Assembly: GCA_009823505.1 (NCBI GenBank)
Contig: VZQC01005070.1
Coordinates: forward strand, 2,227,199-2,291,198
Length of the DNA: 64,000 nt
From: Rhizomys pruinosus
Lineage: Eukaryota > Chordata > Mammalia > Rodentia > Spalacidae
Reading direction: 5' to 3'
Every line of letters starts with the position of its first letter. Position 1 is the stretch's first letter. A program made the translations under genes and the position numbers. Under the pieces are notes generated by a model, which saw only the letters and a list, made by a program, of their open reading frames with translations, was not told the origin of the DNA and did not search any database. Shown here one piece after another: positions 57,600-64,000 of the stretch.

Positions 57600-57800
57600 C
57601 ATGTCATATGTATAAGTTGTCACTGACCAGACTGTCATTATGGGATTCAAGGGAGAAATAGCGATGGATAGGGGTGGGGTGGGGGGGAAGGGAAGGGGAT
57701 ATATGCCTGAACTGAATTGGAAAATGATGTATGAAATACACAAAGCATCAATAAAAATAAATTAAAAAAATAAAAAATAAAAAAATAAATAAAAAAAAGA
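57600..57800 (+). mobile_element. G-rich L1-type 3' tail, 5'-truncated
   Basis: The tract 'ataggggtggggtgggggg' is followed by 'atatgcctgaactgaattgg', 'aaaatgatgtatgaaatac' and 'caaagcatcaataaaaata', then an A-rich (AAATAAA)n tail to about 57800. It matches the end of 22510-23055. Upstream similarity fades before 57640. Confidence 0.7.
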
Positions 57801-58141
57801 GAAATTAACTGCTACTACATGGCAATCATGTTATGACATCAATCCTTTATAACTATCTTAACAGAAAGTAGCTGTTTTCATTCTCATGAAGATATTGACC
57901 ATCAGAGGCTCATATGCTTGAATATGATTATAAAGCCAGTGTGGGGCAAATATGGCTTGAACAACATTTGGATGTTTCCAAAGTCACAGCTGTCTACTCC
58001 AGCTTTTAGGGTACAGTTTTGAAGGGGCTTCCTACTCAATGACTGATTCATATTACAGAAATCATTTGTCTCCCAAAGTCTAATTTTTTTTCTGTGACTT
58101 TGCTGAATTTTCACCCAAGGAAGAATATATATGCTCTATAG
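57801..58141. other. No recognised feature
   Basis: A short unassigned stretch between the L1-type tail and the CA tract. Confidence 0.4.

Positions 58142-58142
<1 letters not shown>

Positions 58143-58186
<44 letters not shown>
58143..58186. repeat. (CA)22 microsatellite
   Basis: Pure CA run. Confidence 0.98.
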
Positions 58187-58189
<3 letters not shown>

Positions 58190-58429
58190 TGTGCTCATTC
58201 GTTTACCCTGTGTCACATTTCAAATATAATGTTAATTGGAGGTTAAAATTAGATGATGTATCTAGTGGATATTTTGGAATCTTCATACTCTTCAAAATGT
58301 TTTTACTTAAAATGTTGACAAACCATCAAATGAGGAAGCATTCACTGATTGGGATCTTTAAAATGGGATCCTTTAAAAATCAAAGTAAAAACTGTTTGAT
58401 ATGCATGAAACAAGTTGAATAATGTTGTG

Positions 58430-58890
58430 TCAACTAAAATGAGAGGAGATTCTGAAGTAGCTCCTGGAATGGTTTACCATCAATGCCAACTGTATTAGAT
58501 ATCCCAGGCAATTGGTGAGGCACACCTTTTGGTATGTCTGTGAGGATATTTCCAGAGGGCTTAACTGAGTGAGGGTAATGACCCATCCTTAATGGAGTTG
58601 GGGTTAATGCCATCCCACCACCAGGAGCTGGGACAGCACAAAAAGAGGACAAGAAAATTCAGCTGAAATCCTGATCAGCATAGGGAGTCCACATTCAGCT
58701 TCCTGTCAGCCATGAAGACATCTCCTTCAACTTCTGCTGTCAAGACACTCTGCCAAGCACATGGAACCAAGCAACCAGATGGCTCCAAGCAACCAGAGGG
58801 CAAATCCCTGAAACTGTGAGCCAAGATGAATCTTTCTTCCCTTGCTTCATTGGGTATTATGTCAGGGTGATGAGACACCTAAAATGTAGT
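58430..58890 (+). repeat. Ancient LTR-like or DNA-transposon-like repeat
   Basis: The order 'ttgtgtcaactaaaatgaga', 'ggtatgtctgtgaggatatt', 'tccagagggcttaactgag', 'aatgacccatcc', 'catgaagacatctcc', 'tgaaactgtgagccaagatg', 'gggtattatgtcagggtgat' is that of a common old mammalian repeat whose 3' part (ctgtgagccaaaataaa ... tcaggtattttgtcac) I recognise. I cannot decide between MaLR-type LTR and non-autonomous DNA transposon. Confidence 0.5.
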
Positions 58891-59785
58891 CCCCACTAGG
58901 TTCAAATTACCACAGGATGATTAAGGATCTTCCTGCTTTCCTGAAATTAAATACTGAAATAAATTATGCAATTTCATTTGCTAACTTCATGATGACTTGT
59001 TACACTAAGACAGAGAAGTGACAATGTTCTAAATTAGCATGTATGAATTCCTGCCCAGGATTTTTCTCACCTTTGACCTTTCTGAGATGTTAACAATCAC
59101 TCATTTCTTGAACAATGATCAATCTAGACTTCCCTGTGAAGATATAATCTGACCAAGCATAGAGAGCTAAGTAGGGAAAGAGCCTATTTCTGCTTGTATC
59201 CCAGTCCATTTGTTTGACAATTATCCCTTTCAGGAAAACCATTTCCATGGAGAAGATAGTAATGGTTCTCTTTATTTCTCTCAGAAAAACAAAACAAAAC
59301 AAAAATTAAGGAGTAGGAGTGATGGTCAAATCCTAACTAAAATCTTCTGGGAGACTAATATAAAGTGAGAAGAAAGAATGTTGTTCATAGAGGTTCTGGC
59401 AATCAATATCTCTAAAGAAAAATATTCTTTGAGATCAATGAATAATGATGCAATATGAGGGGAGAAAGAAAAATCAAATGGAGGAGAATTCTCTTTACTC
59501 CATTACCTGAAAATAGGGGACTCATGAATGAAAGGAAAAGGTAAGGGAGGGGTATGAGAGGGGAGGGCCAGGAAAGCCTAGGAAAATCATTTAGAGATAT
59601 AAGCAACTAAATATTAGTAACTCAGTAAATACTAACAAATTAACAAATCAGAAAATAGCAGTAAATCAACTAATAAGGGTAAAATCAATGCTAAGGGGCT
59701 TCAAAGTACAAAACACATCACAGAATACTGAATTTGGGTGAAAAGTCAAGTAGGTACCACCTGAAACCCTTATAAACAAGGCTAA
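58891..59785. other. No recognised feature
   Basis: A (CAAAA)n patch is at 59285-59303. No gene or named repeat was found. Confidence 0.4.
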
Positions 59786-59787
59786 AG

Positions 59788-60011
59788 GGGCTGCAGAGAT
59801 GGCGTAGTAGTTAAGTGTATGTACTGCTCCTGCAGAGGACCAGAGTTTGATTCACAGCACCCATGTTAGAAGGCTCAGAGATGTCTATCACTCCAGTTCC
59901 AGGAGGTCCGACACCCTCTTCTGGATTCTGCAAGCACCTGCACTCATGTGCACATACCTACACAGAGGCACAAACATAAACACATAATTGATTAAAAACT
60001 TTTAAAAATCT
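59788..60011 (+). mobile_element. B2/B3-type SINE, older subtype
   Basis: 'ggggctgcagagatggcgta', 'gcagaggaccagagtttgat' (B box tttgattcac), 'ccagttccaggaggtccgac', and tail 'aaaaacttttaaaaatc'. It lies directly before a second SINE. Confidence 0.92.
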
Positions 60012-60012
60012 T

Positions 60013-60243
60013 GGGGCCGAAGAGATGGCTCAGTAGTTATGAGCACTGACTACTCTTGCAGAAGACCTGGGTTCAATTCCTAGCATCCACATGGTGGCTA
60101 ACAACTGTCTGTAATTCCAGTTCCAAGGGATATGACATCACTTCTACACTCCGTGGGCATAGCAACAAATGGGTGCACTTACCTACATACAGGCATTATA
60201 CTCAAACACATAAAATAAAAAAAATAAAATCTTAAAAAAATAC
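60013..60243 (+). mobile_element. B2-type SINE, tandem with the preceding one
   Basis: 'ggggccgaagagatggctca', 'ctgggttcaattcctagcat' (B box), 'ccacatggtggctaacaact', tail 'aaaataaaaaaaataaaatc'. The head follows the previous SINE's tail with no spacer, so it probably inserted into that A-rich tail. Confidence 0.94.
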
Positions 60244-60363
60244 AGTGTTAATGAAGTTAAAAGATCCAGGTTAAGTTCCCTCCCAGCGAATATCAATTTT
60301 AGACTAAAGAACATTTCTTGATCACATTTTGTCTAACTAGCATATGCTACAAAATGTCTATCT

Positions 60364-60900
60364 GAGTGCACAGAGCTTAGATCAGGGACTTCCCAGGACC
60401 ATCTGAAGCACAGGCTGGGCACTTCAGCCAGGTGGATTGTTGGATAATTCTATATCTGGGTTGTTGGATAATTGTTTCATTGGTTTGTTGGATAATTAAA
60501 TCATTGTCTTGTGTGGTTGTTGGAGTCACCCTGCTATCTGGTATTAAAGGTGGGCCTATTGCCACTGTGAGATTGAGTGCACAGAGCTTAGATCAGGGAC
60601 TTCCCAGGACCTCCTGAAGCACAGAGGACTAAGCCAGGCATATGCCCCCACCACACCCCTGGCAATTGGAATTGCTGAGGGAGTGTCCAAGTGGATTTTT
60701 TGGAGAACCTTCAGAACAGAAAGGGAAGAGTGAGTTACTCTTCCAGTATATAAACACAATGGAAAGCCTGAAGCCTAGACAAGTCAACACCCCATAAACA
60801 AGGAGGAAAAAAAGGCATCTGAAGGAGGCAAGCAAAGCAAGCCTTCAACACAATGAAGAGGCATTTGTGATTCTCATTGGAATACAGGCAAAAAGGGAAA
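60364..60900 (+). mobile_element. L1 5'UTR-like region with internal repeats
   Basis: A 50-base block starting 'gagtgcacagagcttagatc' is at 60364-60413 and again at 60575-60624 (211 apart, two bases different). Between them a 24-base unit beginning 'ttgttggataatt' occurs three times at 60437, 60461 and 60485. Repeated blocks upstream of ORF1 fit a monomer-bearing rodent L1 5'UTR, where such repeats carry promoter activity. Promoter function here is inference. Confidence 0.6.
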
Positions 60901-61957
60901 CTCACATGCCAGGGACACGATGAAGGGACAACCTGGGAAAGGTGAAGGATAATTCCACACCAAGCTCTACCAACCCTGTGGGAGATTCCTACAGTGGGAT
61001 CCCCTTGGGGGTGACCCAGGACACAGATCTTAGAGGGACAATTGTAGACATATTCAGAGAAATCTAATAATATAAAGAACAAGTCAGAGAACTAAGGAGA
61101 AAGAATGAAAAACTCAAGAAGGACCTAGAGGAAGAGAATGACAAACCCCAGAAAGAACTAGAGGGAGAAAATGAGAAAACTCTGGAAGGAAGTGGAAACA
61201 CTGAAAAAAGAAACCAACCAGTGAAGCAAGGAGCTACAGGAAGAGATTGAGAAGCTCCAAAAGGAAGTGGAAATACTAAAGAAATGACAGGATAAAATGA
61301 AAAAGGAAATAGAATACTCATTTAATCAAGGGGAAAGGAATGGAAAAAGCCTCAGAAATAGAATGGAGGAAGCAGAACAAAGAATATCAGACCTGGAAGT
61401 TAACACAGAACAACTAAAATGCTCAAGTAAAGATTATGAAAAATTTAAAAATACACAAAAGTGGAACAACAAGGAAATATGGGACACTATGAAAAGATCA
61501 AACCTCTGCATCATAGGAATAGAGGAAAAGAATCCCAAGAGAATGGTATTGATCAGATCTTCAACAGAATAATAGAGGAAAATTTCCCCAAACTAAAAAA
61601 AAAAGGCAAACCCATACAAATACAAGAAGCACATAGAACTCCAAACAGACAAGATCAGAAAAGAAACCCCCATGCCATATCATATTTAAAATGCTAGACA
61701 CCCAAAACAAAGACAAAATTCTGAAAGCCACAAGAGAAAAACAAGTTATAAATAAGGGGAAATGCATCAGAATTACAAGTGACTTTTCAGTGCAAACTAT
61801 GAAAACAGGAAGAATATGGAACAAAGCATTCCCAGTATTAAAGGACAATAAATGCCAACCCAGGGTACTATACCCAGCAAAAATGTTGTTTCTAGTGGAA
61901 GGAGAGAGAAAAATCTTCCATGACATAAATAAGATGATAGAATACATGTCCAGATAA
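60900..61957 (+). pseudogene. L1 ORF1 (RNA-binding chaperone), frameshifted
   Basis: L1 ORF1 protein binds L1 RNA as a trimer and acts as a nucleic-acid chaperone. The upstream part (61080-61310) encodes a Lys/Glu-rich coiled coil broken by stops. Then, in different frames, come RMEEAEQRISDLE (61297-61572), SNLCIIGIEEK, RIIEENFPKLKKKGKPIQI with QEAHRTPNRQDQKRNPH (61461-61697), and DKILKATREKQVINKGKC, RITSDFSVQTMK, QPRVLYPAKMLFL (61691-61957). These are the RRM and C-terminal domain hallmarks in correct order. At least two frameshifts separate them, so no functional protein is made. The start codon is not certain. Confidence 0.9.
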
Positions 61958-62085
61958 CCAACCCTTCATAGACTACTTGAAGCAATTCAAAGGACAGAAG
62001 AGAGGAGTGGCTATCTCCAGGCACCTAGAAAGAGAAATTAATAAAAACATAACTGCAGAAGTAGAAACTGAGACTAAAAATGCAA

Positions 62086-64000
62086 ATGGATAATAAGATG
62101 AAAGGAAGCAACACACATCCTTCAATTGTAACCTTAAATATTAATGGACTAAACTCCCCAATTAAAAGACATAGACTGGGAGATTGGATTAGGAAACAAA
62201 ACCCATCTATATGCTGTTGACAAGAAACCCATCTCACTCTCAAGGATAGGCATGAGCTTAAGGTGAAGGGATGGAAAAAAATACTCCTAGCAAATGATAC
62301 AAAAAGATAGCAGGTGTTGCTATTTTAATATCAGACAAAATAGACTTCAAAGTAAAAGAAATCAGAAGAGACAAAGAGGGCCATTATATCTTTGTCAAAG
62401 GAACAATTGACCATGAAGAAAGATTTCCCAATCATGAATATATATGCACCAAACTCTGGTACATCAAACTTTATAAACACAATTCTCCAGGACTTCAAGG
62501 CACAGATTAACCCCAGCACACTCATAGTAAGGGATTTCAATACCCCACTGAGCACTTTGGACAGATCAGCTGGACAAAGAATAAGCAGGGAGACATCTGA
62601 ACTGAATGATATGATACACCAAATGGACCTCATAGACATCTACCAAATATTCCACCCAAATACTAGAGAATACACTTTTTCTACTCAGTACCCCACGGAA
62701 CATTCTCCAAAATCTGCCACACATACTGGGACACAGAAAAAAAAACATCCACAAATAAAAAAAGGTTGAAATAATTTCATGCATTCTATCAGACCCCAGT
62801 GCAATAAAGCTATCAACACCAGGATAAGCCCTACTATCTACAAGAACACATGGAGACTAAAGGACACTCTCCTGTATAATGAATGGGTAAAGGAAGAAAT
62901 AAAAAAGGAATACAGAAATAAATAAATTTAAAAAATTAAAAAAGGAAATAAAAGAATTCCTGGAATTGAATGACAATTATAATACAACACAACAAAACCT
63001 ATGGAATACTTTAAAAGCAGTCTTAAGAGGGAATTTTAGAGCCTTGAGTGCCTACATCAGGAAAAAAGAAAGAGCACAAGTGAATGATCTAGCAATGCAG
63101 CTAAAAACACTTGAGAGACAACAATAAATGAACCCTAAACACAACAGACAGGAAGAAATAACAAATATCAGAGCAGAAATCAATGAAACAGAAACAAAGA
63201 GAACAATACAAAAAAATCAGTGAATCCAAAAGTTGGTATTTTGAGAGAATAAACAAGATAGACCTCTAGCACATTTAACCAAAAGAAAGAGGAACTCTAA
63301 ATCAATAAAATCCGTGATGAAAGGGGAAATATCACAACAGACAATGAAAATATCCAGACAATCATCAGGAATTCTTCAAAAACCTATACTCTACTAAGTT
63401 TGAAAACCTAGGAGAAATGGATGAGTATCTGAAATCCTGGGAATCACCAAAGCCTAACCAAGAAGAGATCAACAGCTTAAACAGACCCATAATATATGAA
63501 GAAATTGAAGATGTAATAAGAAACCTCCCAACTAAAAAAAGCCCAGGCCCAGAAGGTTTCACGACAGAATTCTACAAAACATTTCAAAAAGACTTACAAT
63601 CATTATTACTCAAATTGTTCGAAGGATTCAAGCAGAGGGAAATCTCCTAAATTCATTCTATGAAGCCAGCATCACTCTAATACAAAAACCAGGCAAAGAT
63701 ATAACCAAAAAAGAGAACTATAGAGCCATCTCATTAATGAACACAGATGCAAAAATTCTCAACAAAATACTTGCAAACGGCAGAGAGACCCACATCAAGA
63801 AGACCATCCATGATGACCAAGTTGGATTCATACCAGAGATGCAGGGATGGTTCAACATATGAAAATCAATAAATATCATAAGACACATAAATGGACTGAA
63901 AGACAAAACCACGTGATCATCTCAATTGACAAAGAAAAAGCCTTTGACAGAATCCAGCATCCCTTCATGCTTAAAGTCCTAAAGGGAATTGGATTGTAGG
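62086..64000 (+). pseudogene. L1 ORF2 (endonuclease-reverse transcriptase), broken and cut by the window edge
   Basis: ORF2 makes the nick and reverse-transcribes L1 RNA. The chosen ATG at 62086 gives MDNKMKGSNTHPSIV, then the endonuclease signature TLNINGLNSP. A premature TGA follows around 62218, just before QETHL, and a frameshift near 62305. The endonuclease continues with MNIYAPNSGTSNFIN, DFNTPLSTLD and IDIYQIFHPNTREYTF (62392-62769). The usual SKIDHI catalytic-histidine motif is garbled. The start of the RT domain is seen as [18 protein letters not shown] (63417-63650). Several more stops follow. The window ends before the RT FADD motif. Confidence 0.93.

Overview
This window looks like intergenic or deep-intronic nuclear DNA from a muroid rodent. 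The evidence is many monomeric B1 SINEs, tRNA-derived B2/B3 SINEs, one B4 (B1 plus ID), and several generations of rodent L1 with G-rich 3'UTRs, on a background of ancient mammalian repeats (MIR, hAT relics, LTR-like relics). The B2 copies carry a distinctive variant with a GGTTCGATCCC B box and a repeated 'aactccagttccaggggaatccgacaccctcttctg'-type middle (19 or fewer bases quoted at a time below). I do not recognise it as the common mouse or rat B2, so a non-Mus, non-Rattus muroid is likely. The species cannot be named from this alone. I find no convincing host protein-coding exon, host RNA gene, CRISPR array or operon. All coding similarity I can read belongs to broken L1 ORF1/ORF2.

Layout. 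1-5.6 kb: an LTR-like relic split by a young B2, MIRs, a (CT)n(CA)n tract and a hAT relic. 5.6-11 kb: a structurally disturbed block with an inverted duplication (5616-6430 against 10167-10950), 236-239 bp tandem repeats and several copies of a G-rich retroelement tail. Its left part is error-rich and begins at a single N. 11-19 kb: mostly repeat-poor and AT-rich, apart from a B2 and an antisense L1 3'UTR-like element at 12.6-13.9 kb. 19-25.4 kb: SINEs and three sense L1-related 3' ends. 26.5-29 kb: an antisense ORF2 piece joined to a sense L1 3'UTR. 29-31.7 kb: repeat-poor, with one MIR. 31.7-37.2 kb: a long antisense L1 containing a 257-base N gap, a B1, and badly degraded pyrimidine-rich sequence, butted against a sense L1 3' end.

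37-52.9 kb: scattered B1/B2/B4 elements, a 605 bp TATC array, a cleanly flanked antisense L1 (45926-47030) and another L1 3'UTR-like element. 52.9-57.4 kb: a 2230 bp unit present twice in tandem, almost identical, with a single N at the joint. 57.4-64 kb: a G-rich L1-type tail, an LTR-like relic, two back-to-back B2s, and the 5' two-thirds of a sense L1 (5'UTR repeats, broken ORF1, broken ORF2) running off the right edge.

No genes here work together as a pathway. The most informative signals concern retrotransposition (target-site duplications, possible twin priming, SINE composites) and assembly quality (single-N joins, palindrome-like and tandem duplications, error-rich patches). I see no support for a new biological system. 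Coordinates of old repeats are approximate to about 10-30 bases.
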